64,000 nt of DNA from Myxococcus eversor (GTDB taxonomy: Bacteria > Myxococcota > Myxococcia > Myxococcales > Myxococcaceae): NCBI RefSeq assembly GCF_010894455.1, contig NZ_JAAIXY010000001.1:682001-746000 (forward strand). Direction: 5' to 3'. The notes under the pieces are model-generated. The model was not told where the DNA came from, made no database searches, and worked only from the letters and a program-made list of their open reading frames with translations. The translations under genes were made by a program, and so were the position numbers. Below, piece after piece: positions 43,280-52,513 of this stretch. Positions within the stretch are counted from its first letter, which is position 1. Every line of letters begins with the position of its first letter.

Positions 43280-43804
43280 ATGTCCCGACTTTCCCGCCCC
43301 GCGCTCGTGCTCGCCCTGATGCTCACGTCCACCTCGGCCCTCGGGGCTTCGCAGTGGGTCCAGGCGCGGACGGTGCTCAACACGTGTGGCTACTTCAGCA
43401 CCTCCCAGGCGGAAATCACCCTCACGTACCGCAACGATGACCTGCCCTGGGGGACCAGCGTGTTCCTCATCTACGGCTGGGGCGGAAGCTCGGGCCCTTC
43501 CAGCCCGTTCGACTGGGCTCCGGCGCCGCAGACCGTGGAGGTGCCGGCCGTGGCTCCGTACCACTGGGGTACCACGGTGACTGGTGTCATCCGGGCGCGG
43601 ACCTCCACGCAGTACACGAGCATCAACTACGTCTGGAAGGTGGTCCTCCCGGACGGACAGGAGTTCTACGAGAAGGGCAATGGCTCCACGTACGGCTACT
43701 ACGCCGCGGACTTCTCACAGGTGCCCATGCCGTGCACCACCACCGCTGGGGCGTTCATCGGCACGCCGACGCCGCTGATCATCACCACCGTCGTCAAGAA
43801 CTGA
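43280..43804 (+). CDS. Secreted beta-rich protein of unknown function
   Basis: A 174-residue exported protein (signal SRPALVLALMLTSTSALGA). The mature domain is rich in Tyr, Trp, Ser and Thr (FLIYGWGGSSGPSS, APYHWGTTVTGVIRAR) and has two Cys (residues about 35 and 156), which could form a disulfide. It resembles small single-domain extracellular carbohydrate-binding-like proteins only in composition. I do not recognise the family. It lies alone between divergent and tandem genes. Confidence 0.7.
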   Translation: MSRLSRPALVLALMLTSTSALGASQWVQARTVLNTCGYFSTSQAEITLTYRNDDLPWGTSVFLIYGWGGSSGPSSPFDWAPAPQTVEVPAVAPYHWGTTVTGVIRARTSTQYTSINYVWKVVLPDGQEFYEKGNGSTYGYYAADFSQVPMPCTTTAGAFIGTPTPLIITTVVKN

Positions 43805-43873
43805 CGGTCCACCGCCGACGGGCGCCCGGCGTGGGATGGGGTGGCGCCCCAAGACATGGAAGGGACGGCTGAG

Positions 43874-44749
43874 ATGGCGGGTCACCCCGTGGCGGTGTGG
43901 ACAGGAATTCTCGTGGTGACCCTGGGTTGCACGGCCTGTGAGACGGAAGAGATTCGGCGGTTGAGGAGTCTGAAGCGAAGCTCAAGCCTTGCGCGTGCTG
44001 AGTTGGTGGAGATGCTTGAGAACCGTGTTGAGCGCGAGCGTGAGCTACAAGCAATCGAACACCGACTGCGCTTCTACTGCCCCCCAGTCGACCAGGAAGA
44101 GTTGCTGTCCAGGCTGACGCAAGCCGTTGCCCGCGCGAATGTGAAGGTGCTTCACGAGAGCCGCGATGGGGTGATGCTTCGGCTGCAACGGGCCGATGGG
44201 GTGGGAGACATTGTCAACACCCTTTCGGCGCTCTGGAGGGCCGCGCCATTTCTCTCCCTCACGCGGCTCTCCGTTCAACGCGACGCGTGGTCGGCGGACT
44301 TCGAGACAGGGCCGGCCTGTCTACCATTGAAGGAAGCAGCGGCTACGGTCACCCGATTCCCACTGCCTCCTCGTGGGATGCTCTGGACTGAAACAAGTAG
44401 AAAGTTGAGGGCGGAGATTCTCGCTGCGGAGCGCGACATTCAGCGATGGGAGTCCACGTCCTTGGCTGGAGGCCTGGCGAGAATCAATTCTCGCAAGCTC
44501 CTGCACGAACGTCGTCGTGATCAGCAACTGGGTGGGCCTGATTACCTGATGGGGCAGATGAAATTGATCGAGGGACTCCTCGAAGGCGCGGTCGCGCCCG
44601 AATTGACGCTCGCCAAACAGGCGGCTGGCAGATGGCTTCTTGAGAGCAACCTCGCCGGGCTGGATGTGGCACGGGCCGAACGCCTGGGGCGGGCCGGCTA
44701 CCGGTTGGAGGGAGGCCCAGAGGGTTCCCAGGTGCTGATCCGTCGCTGA
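43874..44749 (+). CDS. Lipoprotein or membrane-anchored protein with PilO/GspM-like layout
   Basis: A 291-residue protein. A short hydrophobic N-terminus (VAVWTGILVVTLGC) with possible lipid Cys is followed by a long helix likely to be a coiled coil (residues about 30-65). An alpha/beta region, LLSRLTQAVARANVKVLHES, then leads to a strand SLTRLSVQRDAWSADFE. This helix-then-ferredoxin-like order resembles PilO/GspM secretion-platform proteins, but similarity is only structural. AAGGGA precedes the ATG at 43874 at good spacing. Base composition is slightly less GC-rich than its neighbours, and there are no pilus genes nearby, so the role is unknown. Confidence 0.65.
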   Translation: MAGHPVAVWTGILVVTLGCTACETEEIRRLRSLKRSSSLARAELVEMLENRVERERELQAIEHRLRFYCPPVDQEELLSRLTQAVARANVKVLHESRDGVMLRLQRADGVGDIVNTLSALWRAAPFLSLTRLSVQRDAWSADFETGPACLPLKEAAATVTRFPLPPRGMLWTETSRKLRAEILAAERDIQRWESTSLAGGLARINSRKLLHERRRDQQLGGPDYLMGQMKLIEGLLEGAVAPELTLAKQAAGRWLLESNLAGLDVARAERLGRAGYRLEGGPEGSQVLIRR

Positions 44750-44784
44750 AGTCGCGCCAGGCAGAGGGGAGGCGACTCTCCCGG

Positions 44785-45666
44785 CTAGCGCTTGTGCTCC
44801 CTCCGCCACGTCGCGGGCGGGGTGCCATGAATCCGCCTGAACGCCTTGCCGAAGTGCACCCCATCGGCGAAGCCCGTGGCTTCGGCGACCTGCTCCAACG
44901 AGGCCGGCGTCGTCAGCAGCATCGCCTGCGCGCGCTTGAGGCGGGCCTGGAGCTGCCATTGATACGGCGCCAGGCCGGTGGAGGACTTGAAGGCGCGGCT
45001 GAAGTGCGCCTGTGACAGGTCCACCAGTGCGGCCAGCTTCGACAGTTCGACGCGCTCGGGCAGGCTCGATTCCAGGAAGTCAATCACCCGGCGCAGTTGC
45101 CACGGTGCCAGACCCTTGCTCGGCGATGGGCCTTCTCCTCGGCGAGAGCCCAGAGCGGCGCAGATGGCGGCGGTCAACCCATCGCCATAGAGCTGGGTGG
45201 AAGGGTCGTCGTCATCCACCGCTTTGGCGAGCAAGCGCATCAGCGTCCAGAGTCGGTCGTCAGCGAAGCGCAACCGCGGCGCTTCCAGGTCGGCGTGGCG
45301 CAGCGATTGGCCCAGGCGCTCGTCCAGCTTCGACAGGTCGAAGTTGAGTACGGCATCTCGCACCGTGCACGCGCCGGCGCTGTAACCCCACAGCGTCATG
45401 CCGGCGGGCACGATGTTCATCTGCCGGGGAACGTAGCCGATGGGGCAGGGTTGGCCTTCGCGCAGGCGGGGCTCGCAGGGCGTTCCCACCTCATCCAGCA
45501 GCGCGCTCAGTCGAGTGCGGTCTTCCAGGCATAGCGAATACCCGGTCGGGCCCGAATTCTGGCTCTCATTCACATCCACACAGATTCCATTCCACTGCCG
45601 CCGGACGGAGGAAAGCGCGACCACGTTCTCGGGCAATGGGCTCAGTCGTTCAACGCGTGTCTCCAC
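44785..45666 (-). CDS. AraC-family transcriptional regulator
   Basis: A 293-residue regulator. The N-terminal ligand domain spans about 1-170. The C-terminal AraC double helix-turn-helix (about 190-290) reads VELSKLAALVDLSQAHFSRAFKSS, LKRAQAMLLTT and a second helix VAEATGFADGVHFGKAFRRI ending in GTPPATWR. A GTG at 45666 is the likely start, since upstream in-frame codons run into the isochorismatase gene. It lies 34 bases behind the YcaC-like hydrolase gene, and may regulate it. Confidence 0.85.
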   Translation of the reverse strand: METRVERLSPLPENVVALSSVRRQWNGICVDVNESQNSGPTGYSLCLEDRTRLSALLDEVGTPCEPRLREGQPCPIGYVPRQMNIVPAGMTLWGYSAGACTVRDAVLNFDLSKLDERLGQSLRHADLEAPRLRFADDRLWTLMRLLAKAVDDDDPSTQLYGDGLTAAICAALGSRRGEGPSPSKGLAPWQLRRVIDFLESSLPERVELSKLAALVDLSQAHFSRAFKSSTGLAPYQWQLQARLKRAQAMLLTTPASLEQVAEATGFADGVHFGKAFRRIHGTPPATWRREHKR

Positions 45667-45700
45667 GGCGTGTCTTCCCCGAACACGGGAGGACGCGCGC

Positions 45701-46366
45701 TCAGGCGCCTTTGCCTGCCCGGCTTGCCAGCAGTTGCATCTCCCAGGCGAAGGCCACGGCGCTGCCGCCGCCGTGCTCGCCAATCACGGCGGAGAGCTCG
45801 GCGGCGCTGGCCTCGCGGGCCCAGTCGCGCTGCCATTCGGCAATCACCGCCATCCAGGTGATGGGCGTCACTCCCGCCAGCAGCATGCGCCTCACCGCCA
45901 TCTCATGCGCCTCGCGAGTGACGCCGCCCGAGGCGTCCGTGACGGCATAGACGTCATATCCTTCACCGGCGGCCTGAATCGCGGGCATGGCCAGGCAAAT
46001 CTCGGTCCACAGCGCGGCAATCACGAGCTTCTTCCGGTCGGTCTTCTTCACCGCGTCCACCACGCGGCCGTCTTCCCAGGTGTTGATGAAGGTGCGGTCG
46101 ATGGGCTTCTGCTCGGGGAACACGTCCTGCAGGCCCTTGACGAGGTAGCCGCCGCGCTCCTCGAGCACGGTGGAGAGGATGGTCGGCACCTTGAAGACCT
46201 TGGCCGCCTTGGCCAGGCCGATGACGTTGTTCAACACCATCGTCGGCTCGTGGCTGTGCAGGTTGGCGAACTGGTAGGGCTGGTGGTCGATCAACAGCAC
46301 CACGCTGTTCTGGGGCGTCAGCAGGGCGTCGAGCCCGCGATGAGAGGGGGAATGGGCCGTGCTCAT
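45701..46366 (-). CDS. YcaC-like isochorismatase-family hydrolase
   Basis: A 221-residue cysteine hydrolase of the isochorismatase superfamily. The catalytic Asp is in VVLLIDHQPYQFAN, the Cys in ALWTEICLAMPAIQA, and the fold ends in a Trp/Ala-rich helix (VIAEWQRDWAREA) as in YcaC. Family members hydrolyse amides such as nicotinamide or N-carbamoyl compounds; YcaC's own substrate is unknown. ATG at 46366 gives MSTAHSPSHRG. Probably co-transcribed with the AraC gene. Confidence 0.88.
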   Translation of the reverse strand: MSTAHSPSHRGLDALLTPQNSVVLLIDHQPYQFANLHSHEPTMVLNNVIGLAKAAKVFKVPTILSTVLEERGGYLVKGLQDVFPEQKPIDRTFINTWEDGRVVDAVKKTDRKKLVIAALWTEICLAMPAIQAAGEGYDVYAVTDASGGVTREAHEMAVRRMLLAGVTPITWMAVIAEWQRDWAREASAAELSAVIGEHGGGSAVAFAWEMQLLASRAGKGA

Positions 46367-46503
46367 GGTGTGGATGCTCCTGGAGTGGGATGTCGCCGGA
46401 AGTCCCCGCTGGGAGGACCGGGCCGGCGATGTCATTGGGCCCCAGCCAGGAGGCGAAAACACGGTCTGTTCCCGCGACTTCTGGTCCGTTCCTGCGCCGG
46501 AGT

Positions 46504-47475
46504 CTAGAGCTTCACCGCGATGCCGGCCTCGTTCAGCCTCAGCCTCCGCGCGTAGGTGATGAACCTGTACTGCTTTCCCTCCCTCTGCTTGACCAGCACC
46601 TGCGGTGGCGTCGTGATGTCGATCTCCAACCCCTTCGCTTTGTCTTTACCGACGAAGTCGGGGGCCCCTCCTTTGTTCATCTGGACGACGTCTGACAAAT
46701 GGTCGAGGTAGGGGGAGACGCAGATGTCGCTCTGCAGGTGGCCCGCCGTCAGTCGCTCGAGGGCCTTGCCGTACAGCACGTTGAACAACCCCTCGGTCAT
46801 CGTCTGCACGTTCTTGCCCGACCCGACGTTGGGATTGGGCCGATATCCGCCTCCGCCGAACATGTAGGCGACCTCCTTGTCGGTCAGCACCTGCATCGCG
46901 ACGCTGGGGTCGGCGGCGAATTCGGAATGCGCGCGCTCTTTCAGGGTGTCCACCCGTTTGACGAGCTCATTCTTCAATGCCTCACCGGCGAGAGCGTCGA
47001 GCTCCGCACAGGGGCCGCCGTCCGCCTTCGCGGCCTCTGCCGCCACCTTGCCCGGTTCGACGCGGACGCCGTCATCCAGCGAGTCCCCCGATGCCTGGCA
47101 GGGTTCAACGCAAGCCCCTTTGACGTGGACGAGCGCTCCGTCGCAGCGGCAGGTCGCGGGCCCCGCGGCACTTGCCTGCGGCGGGCAGTCGACATTCGCG
47201 GCGACCTGGTCCTTCTCGTCGTCTCCGTCCTTGAAGTAGCACCGGAAGGCCCCCTGTCCCTCATACGCCGGCGCACCGACCATGCCGCCCCGGTCGAAAC
47301 CCTTGACGAACGCCGCACAGGCCTGCGCGGCGTCGCGGAACAACTGGTCGCAGTGCCGGACGCCGTTGGCCGGGAACGGTGCATCGGCGGCGAGCGCGCG
47401 TGTACAAGACAGCGCCAGGACCACGGCAAGGACCGATGGGTGCAGGCAAAGGAGGGAGTCACGGATGCTGGGCAT
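46504..47475 (-). CDS. Secreted protein with restriction-nuclease-like C-terminus
   Basis: A 323-residue exported protein (signal VLAVVLALSCTRALA). A Cys-rich N-terminal half (CRCDGALVHVKGACVEPC) is followed by a helical stretch. The C-terminal about 60 residues read GAPDFVGKDKAKGLEIDITT and later HKKR-type positions (QREGKQYRFITYARR). This resembles the D-x(n)-E/D-x-T arrangement of restriction-endonuclease-like toxin domains used in polymorphic toxins. No dedicated immunity gene is obvious nearby; the neighbouring short frames are not convincing. Enzyme activity is an inference. Confidence 0.6.
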   Translation of the reverse strand: MPSIRDSLLCLHPSVLAVVLALSCTRALAADAPFPANGVRHCDQLFRDAAQACAAFVKGFDRGGMVGAPAYEGQGAFRCYFKDGDDEKDQVAANVDCPPQASAAGPATCRCDGALVHVKGACVEPCQASGDSLDDGVRVEPGKVAAEAAKADGGPCAELDALAGEALKNELVKRVDTLKERAHSEFAADPSVAMQVLTDKEVAYMFGGGGYRPNPNVGSGKNVQTMTEGLFNVLYGKALERLTAGHLQSDICVSPYLDHLSDVVQMNKGGAPDFVGKDKAKGLEIDITTPPQVLVKQREGKQYRFITYARRLRLNEAGIAVKL

Positions 47476-47573
47476 GGAAGCCTCCTATGCACTTGACCCA
47501 GGCACCATAAGCCCTCGGCCCTCCAGCGGCATCTCCGGCGCCACCCGGCAAACGCCCGGACATGCCACCGGGT

Positions 47574-48260
47574 TCACCAGTCGAGGCGCTGGCCCCGGAA
47601 GTCGAAGAAGCCGCCGCTGTCCCCGAGCGTCAGGCGGTCGAGCACCGTGAGCAGCCCCGTGGCGGACTCGGACACCTGCGTCGGTGCGCTCGCTCCGCCC
47701 ATGTCTGTCTGAACCCAGCCGGGACTGATGGCCACCGCGATGAGTCCCTCGCCGCGCAAGTCCGCCGCGAGCGAGCGGGTGGCCATGTTCAGCGCCGCTT
47801 TTGACATCCGGTAGCCATAACCTCCGCCCGACGTGTTGTCGGCGATGGAGCCGAGCGCCGAGCTGAGGCTCGCGATTCTCGCCCCGCGTGCTTGCCGAAG
47901 ACGTGGCAGCAGCGCGCGTGTCACCCGGAGGGCTCCGAGCGCGTTCACCTGCATCATCTGGAGTGCGTCCTCGAGTGAGAGGTCCTCGAGGTCATCGCTC
48001 CGGGTGCGCCGACCCGCGTTGTTGATGAGCAGGTCCACCGGACCCGTCAGCGCGGCGGCGAACGAACTCACGCTCTCATCGCGGGTCACGTCGAGGGCGT
48101 GTACATGCAGCCGGCCACCCGAGGCTCCCGCGAGGGCGGAGAGTTCGCGGGCCTGCGCCAACTCTCGGACTCCTGCGTACACGGTGTCTCCACGCGTGAG
48201 GGACTGCCGGGTGAGTTCGAGGCCGATGCCACGGTTGGCGCCTGTGATGACGAGATTCAT
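47574..48260 (-). CDS. Short-chain dehydrogenase/reductase
   Basis: A 228-residue classical SDR. It has the TGxxxGIG cofactor motif (VITGANRGIGLEL), NNAG (LLINNAGRRTR), catalytic Ser in IASLSSALGS, and YxxxK (YGYRMSKAAL). The C-terminal PGWVQTDMGG is also typical. ATG at 48260 is chosen because the cofactor motif must start within a few residues; an open frame continues far upstream but is not part of the enzyme. Substrate unknown, probably a carbonyl compound. Confidence 0.92.
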   Translation of the reverse strand: MNLVITGANRGIGLELTRQSLTRGDTVYAGVRELAQARELSALAGASGGRLHVHALDVTRDESVSSFAAALTGPVDLLINNAGRRTRSDDLEDLSLEDALQMMQVNALGALRVTRALLPRLRQARGARIASLSSALGSIADNTSGGGYGYRMSKAALNMATRSLAADLRGEGLIAVAISPGWVQTDMGGASAPTQVSESATGLLTVLDRLTLGDSGGFFDFRGQRLDW

Positions 48261-48468
48261 GGGGCCGGACCATAGACCTGGACCTCGTTGGAGGGGGGAC
48301 TGTGGGGCACATGGGCCACACGATGTGGGGTGGTCCCCCCTGTCTTCACGTCGGCGGGCCTGTACCGCCATGCGCCTCCGCAGGGGTGCTCGTGCGGGTG
48401 CCCCATGGCATGTCACTTGCCTTGGACTGGCGCGCGGGCATTCAGCTTCCTTGTCTTTGGAGCAGTGC

Positions 48469-49986
48469 ATGACCACCGGCCATCTGAGCCGACGTTTGTC
48501 TTCTTGGATTCTCATCGTGTCGCTCTCGGTGGTCGGCGTCGTCGCGGGGTGCGACTCGTCGGACCCTTCTCCCGGGGAGCAGCCCTCTCCCGACGGCGGG
48601 ACGAACACCCCCGACGGAGGACCTTCGCCTGACAGTGGGACGGCTTCGCCGGACGGAGGGCCTTCGCCTGACGGTGGGACGACCTCACCGGATGGCGGGC
48701 AGCAGCCTCCTCCCGAGTTCACCTGGGGCCACGGCACGGAGTCGGGCACGTTGGTGGGCAACGTGTGGACGCCGGGGCGCGACGCGACGGGGCTGGTGAA
48801 TGAGGTGTCGTGGGCGCTCGTCCCGAAGGACCGGTGGATTGAAGTCGCGGGGACGCCTCTCACCACGCTCGACGCGGAGGTCAAGGCGGCGCTCCCTGGC
48901 TTCCGAGACCTCGGCTCCCAGGGACTCGCCGGGGTCATCAACGCATACTCGGGTGTGGCGCTGGATGCGCCGCGCGCGCGGTGGTGGGCCTTCGGTGGGG
49001 GCCACGCGGACAGCTCCAACAACGGCATCTATCGCTTCGACATGGCGAAGATGCGCTGGAGCATCGAGCAGCTCCCGGACCACTCGGCGAACTGGACGGG
49101 GGTCCCCTGGGGGAATACCTACAGCAGCTATCCGCCCGCCTCGGAGTACGCCAAGGCTCATCCGGACAGCGACGTCACCGGGGACGAGTTCTTCGACCCG
49201 GCCCGGCCCGCCGCATCGACAGGCAACCCCACGGCCCGTCATACCTACAACGGGCTCGTCTACAACCCGGACCTCGAGGAGATTGCCTTTGGCGTCCGGC
49301 GCATGTGGCGTTACAGCCTGACGACGCGCAAGTGGACGCGCCACAACCCGTTCAACACCCCGGGTGCCTCCTACAACGGAGAGACGGGGTACGGTGGCGC
49401 GGCCGGGTGGACGTTCTGGGACGAGGTGGCGGGCCGTTACGTATTCGGCCCCACGGAGAACGGCAACTATTCGCGGTGGTGGTCGTTCGGGGCCGCGGAC
49501 AAGTCCTGGAAGTGGGAGGTCATCACGCCTCCCACCTGGTTCTTCGCGCAGATGGCGAGGGTGGGGCGCACGCTGGTGAGCTTCCCGGCCCCGGGGCACG
49601 AGGAGCCGCACGTGCACTTTCCCCGACTGATTACCTACGACCTGGACACGACGAAATGGGGCGAGTTGAAGCTGACGAGCGACCTGGTGCGTGCGCGTTG
49701 CTTCAGCGAATACTTCGAGGGCCAGGTGTTCGCCTACGTGCCTCCGCTCAATCGCTACATCGCCGCGTTCCGGTATGACCGCGATGGCGACGGGAGCTTC
49801 GAGTACCGGACCTACGAGGTGGACCCGGTGGCCCTCACGCTGCGCGAGGCTCCCCAGTACGAGGCTGGCGCCTTCGGCGGGTGGCATGAGCTGGTGAAGA
49901 ACCGCTTCTTCTACCTGGCGACGCACCACGCCCTCGTCTACGTGCGCAGGGGCGAAGAGAACCTGCGGGTCTTCAGGCTCCCTTGA
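48469..49986 (+). CDS. Kelch-like beta-propeller lipoprotein
   Basis: A 505-residue lipoprotein (VGVVAGC, Cys28) with a low-complexity Pro-Asp-Gly stalk of about 45 residues (repeated SPDGG) that should hold the domain off the membrane. The rest is a kelch/galactose-oxidase-like beta-propeller with blades such as RWWAFGGGHADSSNNGIYRF, EIAFGVRRMWRYSL, and WWSFGAADKSWKWEVI. No copper-site or catalytic motif is obvious, so binding is more likely than catalysis. GGAG lies before the ATG at 48469. Confidence 0.82.
   Translation: MTTGHLSRRLSSWILIVSLSVVGVVAGCDSSDPSPGEQPSPDGGTNTPDGGPSPDSGTASPDGGPSPDGGTTSPDGGQQPPPEFTWGHGTESGTLVGNVWTPGRDATGLVNEVSWALVPKDRWIEVAGTPLTTLDAEVKAALPGFRDLGSQGLAGVINAYSGVALDAPRARWWAFGGGHADSSNNGIYRFDMAKMRWSIEQLPDHSANWTGVPWGNTYSSYPPASEYAKAHPDSDVTGDEFFDPARPAASTGNPTARHTYNGLVYNPDLEEIAFGVRRMWRYSLTTRKWTRHNPFNTPGASYNGETGYGGAAGWTFWDEVAGRYVFGPTENGNYSRWWSFGAADKSWKWEVITPPTWFFAQMARVGRTLVSFPAPGHEEPHVHFPRLITYDLDTTKWGELKLTSDLVRARCFSEYFEGQVFAYVPPLNRYIAAFRYDRDGDGSFEYRTYEVDPVALTLREAPQYEAGAFGGWHELVKNRFFYLATHHALVYVRRGEENLRVFRLP
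48592..48710 (+). repeat. Pro-Asp-Gly-Gly linker repeat
   Basis: Five to six imperfect copies of an 18-27 base unit encoding SPDGG/TPDGG in the lipoprotein stalk. Copy number is likely to vary among strains. Confidence 0.7.
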
Positions 49987-49996
49987 GCCATGGAGG

Positions 49997-50024
49997 AACG
50001 CGGCACGGTGGCTCGTGCCGCGTT
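49997..50024. terminator. Bidirectional hairpin between convergent genes
   Basis: Perfect 11-base stem AACGCGGCACG (49997-50007) with CGTGCCGCGTT (50014-50024) and a 6-base loop, 10 bases past the kelch-like gene stop. It also serves the convergent protease gene at 50096. Confidence 0.75.
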
Positions 50025-50095
50025 GGAGGACAGCGCGAGGCGGATGGGCCAATGCCCGCGGCGGGATTCGCGCCCCCAAGTGCTGGGAGCGGTCG

Positions 50096-52045
50096 TCACC
50101 AGGGCGCGATGGCCGCGTCCGGGGAGAAGGCGAGGAAGTGTCCGTTGGCCATGGACTGGACCTGCCGGTACATGTCCGCGCGGTAGAGGTAGACGTCGTC
50201 GCGCTGGTCGTTGTCGTGGTCGAGGACGACGACCTTGTCCTGGTGCTGGGTGAAGTCATACGCCCAGGTGCCGCCGATGCCTGACCCGCCGTAGGCGATG
50301 GAGAAGCCACCCGCGCCATTGCCCTGGAGCATGTAGGCGGCTTGGGTGCCTCGACGGTGGAAGAACAGGTCGTCGAAGCCGTCGTTGTTGAAGTCGAGCT
50401 TCACCGCGCGGTCCCAACGGTCCAGCACGTCATACCCCCCGATGCCCGAGCTGCTTCCGGACTGGAGGGTGTATCCGCCCGTGACGAGGCTGCGTGCCAG
50501 GTAGGCGACGCCATGCCCCGGCCGGTACATCAGCAGGTCGTCACGGTTGTCGCCGTTGAAGTCGAGCACCACCACGTCATCGTTGCTGTCCAGGAAGTCG
50601 AAGCCCGCGAAGCCGAACGCCTGGTTGCCGGTGAAGCCCGTCGTGGTGTTGCGAATCAACGCGGCCAGGTTGCCGCCCGGGCGGAAGAAGAACAGGTCGT
50701 CGCGGCCATCGTTGTCGGAGTCGAGCACCCGCACCTGGTCGCGGGTGTCCTGGAGCGCGGCGCCGGCGATGCCCGAGGTGCTGGCGAAGGCCTGCGAGAA
50801 CGTCCCGTCGCCGTTGCTCCGAGCCACCCAGGCCACGCTCCCACCCGGCCGGTAGAAGAAGAGGTCCTTGAAGCCATCGGTGTCGTAGTCGAACGCGACG
50901 GCGCGGTCATGGGGCCCGCTGAAGTTGAAGCCGGCGAAGCTGCTCGTCGCCGTGGTGGTAGTGAAGGTGCGGTCGGCATTGCCCCGAATCGCGTAGGCGG
51001 GACCGCCCCCGGGACGGTAGACGAACAGGTCGTCGCGGCCATCGTTGTTGAAGTCGAGCACCACCACCCGGTCATTGCCGGACCCGAAGTCGAAGCCCGC
51101 GCTCATGATGCTGGTGGAGCGGCTCCAGCTCCCGAGCGTGTTGGAGAACCCCACCCACGCCTGACCGTTGCCCGGGTGGTAGCCGAGCACGTCATCCAGA
51201 CCGTTGCCGTCGAAGTCGCCGGCCACCACCTGGGGGCCTCGCTTGTATTTGTCCGCGACGCCCCATTTGTCCCAGCCGCTGAGGATGGGCCACAGCCCCG
51301 TGAAGCCAGGACAGGTGTTGTAATACATGATGGAGGTGGAGTCGAAAGGGGTCAGCGCTCGCCAGTCATTGGACTCCGCGCAGGGCGACGGCGTCCCCGG
51401 AACGCGGGTGTGCTCGTGACGGAAGCCCAGCGCGTGCCCCAGCTCGTGCGTGAGGGTGCCGGTCAGCTCGTCGACGCTGTCCTGGATGACGACGTTGGGG
51501 TGGATGAGGACGTTTCGGTTGGAGCGCGCCCCATTGGGGAGGAAGGCCCGCGCGTCGTACGGGGCGTTGGACGCGGCGACGCGCACGTCGAAGACCACGG
51601 TGTTGTTGGAGGCGTGGCAGTTGCCGTCCTGTCCGAAGTCGTGGCGGAACGCGACGTAGGCCTCGGCCTCCCAGAAGAGGGCGGCGCGCTGCATGGCCTC
51701 GACGACCTTGGCGTGGTGGCTCAAGGACGTGCTCACACAGTAGGTGAGGTTGTTCGCCTGGGGTCCAGTCCATGCCGTGTCCCCGCCACCCGTCTGATGG
51801 ATGATGAGGCCTCCTGGCTGGACGCTTCGGGCGTAGTACTCGCGCAGCTTCTCTTCCCCATGGATGGGGATGTCTCCCTCGACGAGGTAGAGGCCCGTGT
51901 CGGGCTCCTGATAGAGCGAGGCCTTGAATTGCTCGTATGTGAGTCCAGTGGTGAGGGATTCTTCCGGCGAGGTCGCAGTGGGGCCCGCCGAGCCACCACA
52001 GCCCGCGAGCAGCAAGCCGCCCAAGAGGAATGAGTAGGAACGCAT
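50096..52045 (-). CDS. Astacin-like metalloprotease with FG-GAP/VCBS propeller
   Basis: A 649-residue lipoprotein (GGLLLAGC, Cys about 16). The protease domain (about 55-270) has the zinc motif HExxHxxGFxHE as THELGHALGFRHEHTR and a Met-turn SIMYYN, the astacin (M12A) pattern. Residues about 275-640 are at least seven FG-GAP/VCBS repeats with calcium loops of the DFNNDGRDDLF type (for example DSDNDGRDDLFFFRPGG). It should be a secreted predation or degradation enzyme. ATG at 52045 yields the lipoprotein signal. Confidence 0.9.
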   Translation of the reverse strand: MRSYSFLLGGLLLAGCGGSAGPTATSPEESLTTGLTYEQFKASLYQEPDTGLYLVEGDIPIHGEEKLREYYARSVQPGGLIIHQTGGGDTAWTGPQANNLTYCVSTSLSHHAKVVEAMQRAALFWEAEAYVAFRHDFGQDGNCHASNNTVVFDVRVAASNAPYDARAFLPNGARSNRNVLIHPNVVIQDSVDELTGTLTHELGHALGFRHEHTRVPGTPSPCAESNDWRALTPFDSTSIMYYNTCPGFTGLWPILSGWDKWGVADKYKRGPQVVAGDFDGNGLDDVLGYHPGNGQAWVGFSNTLGSWSRSTSIMSAGFDFGSGNDRVVVLDFNNDGRDDLFVYRPGGGPAYAIRGNADRTFTTTTATSSFAGFNFSGPHDRAVAFDYDTDGFKDLFFYRPGGSVAWVARSNGDGTFSQAFASTSGIAGAALQDTRDQVRVLDSDNDGRDDLFFFRPGGNLAALIRNTTTGFTGNQAFGFAGFDFLDSNDDVVVLDFNGDNRDDLLMYRPGHGVAYLARSLVTGGYTLQSGSSSGIGGYDVLDRWDRAVKLDFNNDGFDDLFFHRRGTQAAYMLQGNGAGGFSIAYGGSGIGGTWAYDFTQHQDKVVVLDHDNDQRDDVYLYRADMYRQVQSMANGHFLAFSPDAAIAPW

Positions 52046-52159
52046 GAGGGTCTCCTTCCGGCGAGTGGACATCCACGTCGCCCGTTCGCGCACTGCGATG
52101 GAGATACGAGGAGGACCGTGCGTTCTGGTCATGGTGATGCGCGATTTTGGAATAGGCGG

Positions 52160-52513
52160 TTACTCCGGGTCGAGCGCCCAGGTGCCGTCCTTCCAACGTT
52201 GGAGCGTCATGATCGCTCCGATGGCGGCAACCCCTCCCTCGGTCGCTGCCGCTTCCAATACCGCCTTGGCTTCCGTCGTCCGGTACCGGAGCAGAAACGC
52301 AGCCGCCATGACTCGAACATCCTTACGAGGATGGTTCAGCAACACGGCGAGGGCATCTCGTCCAGCATCCCCCTGCGCGCGTAACGCCTGAAGCGCGGCG
52401 GTGTACTGCTTGGCGTGCTTGTTCCCCGTCCTGGGATCTCCTCGATGAATGGCATCAGTCTGGGCCGTGACATTCCGAGCGAACTGCTCGACCAGCTCTT
52501 CCAACGTCATCAC
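52160..52513 (-). CDS. DUF2019-family protein, probable immunity partner
   Basis: A 117-residue soluble protein with HEAT-like helices: LEELVEQFARNVTAQTDAI, NKHAKQYTAALQALRAQGD, and HPRKDVRVMAAAFLLRYR. This matches DUF2019. The ATG overlaps the toxin stop by four bases. Small genes in this position beside lipoprotein toxins are usually immunity genes; that is an inference from context and fold, as DUF2019 is uncharacterised. It would have to act in the cytoplasm if the toxin is a nuclease. Confidence 0.75.
   Translation of the reverse strand: MMTLEELVEQFARNVTAQTDAIHRGDPRTGNKHAKQYTAALQALRAQGDAGRDALAVLLNHPRKDVRVMAAAFLLRYRTTEAKAVLEAAATEGGVAAIGAIMTLQRWKDGTWALDPE

Noticed and set aside
48293..48340. 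Inverted repeat GGGGGGAC with GTCCCCCC around a 32-base spacer
   Set aside because: Long spacer and homopolymer arms; no clear role between the SDR and the kelch-like gene.
47574..49028. Longer N-terminal extension of the SDR gene
   Set aside because: The extension would run through the opposite-strand kelch lipoprotein's signal and stalk, and SDRs begin a few residues before the TGxxxGIG motif.
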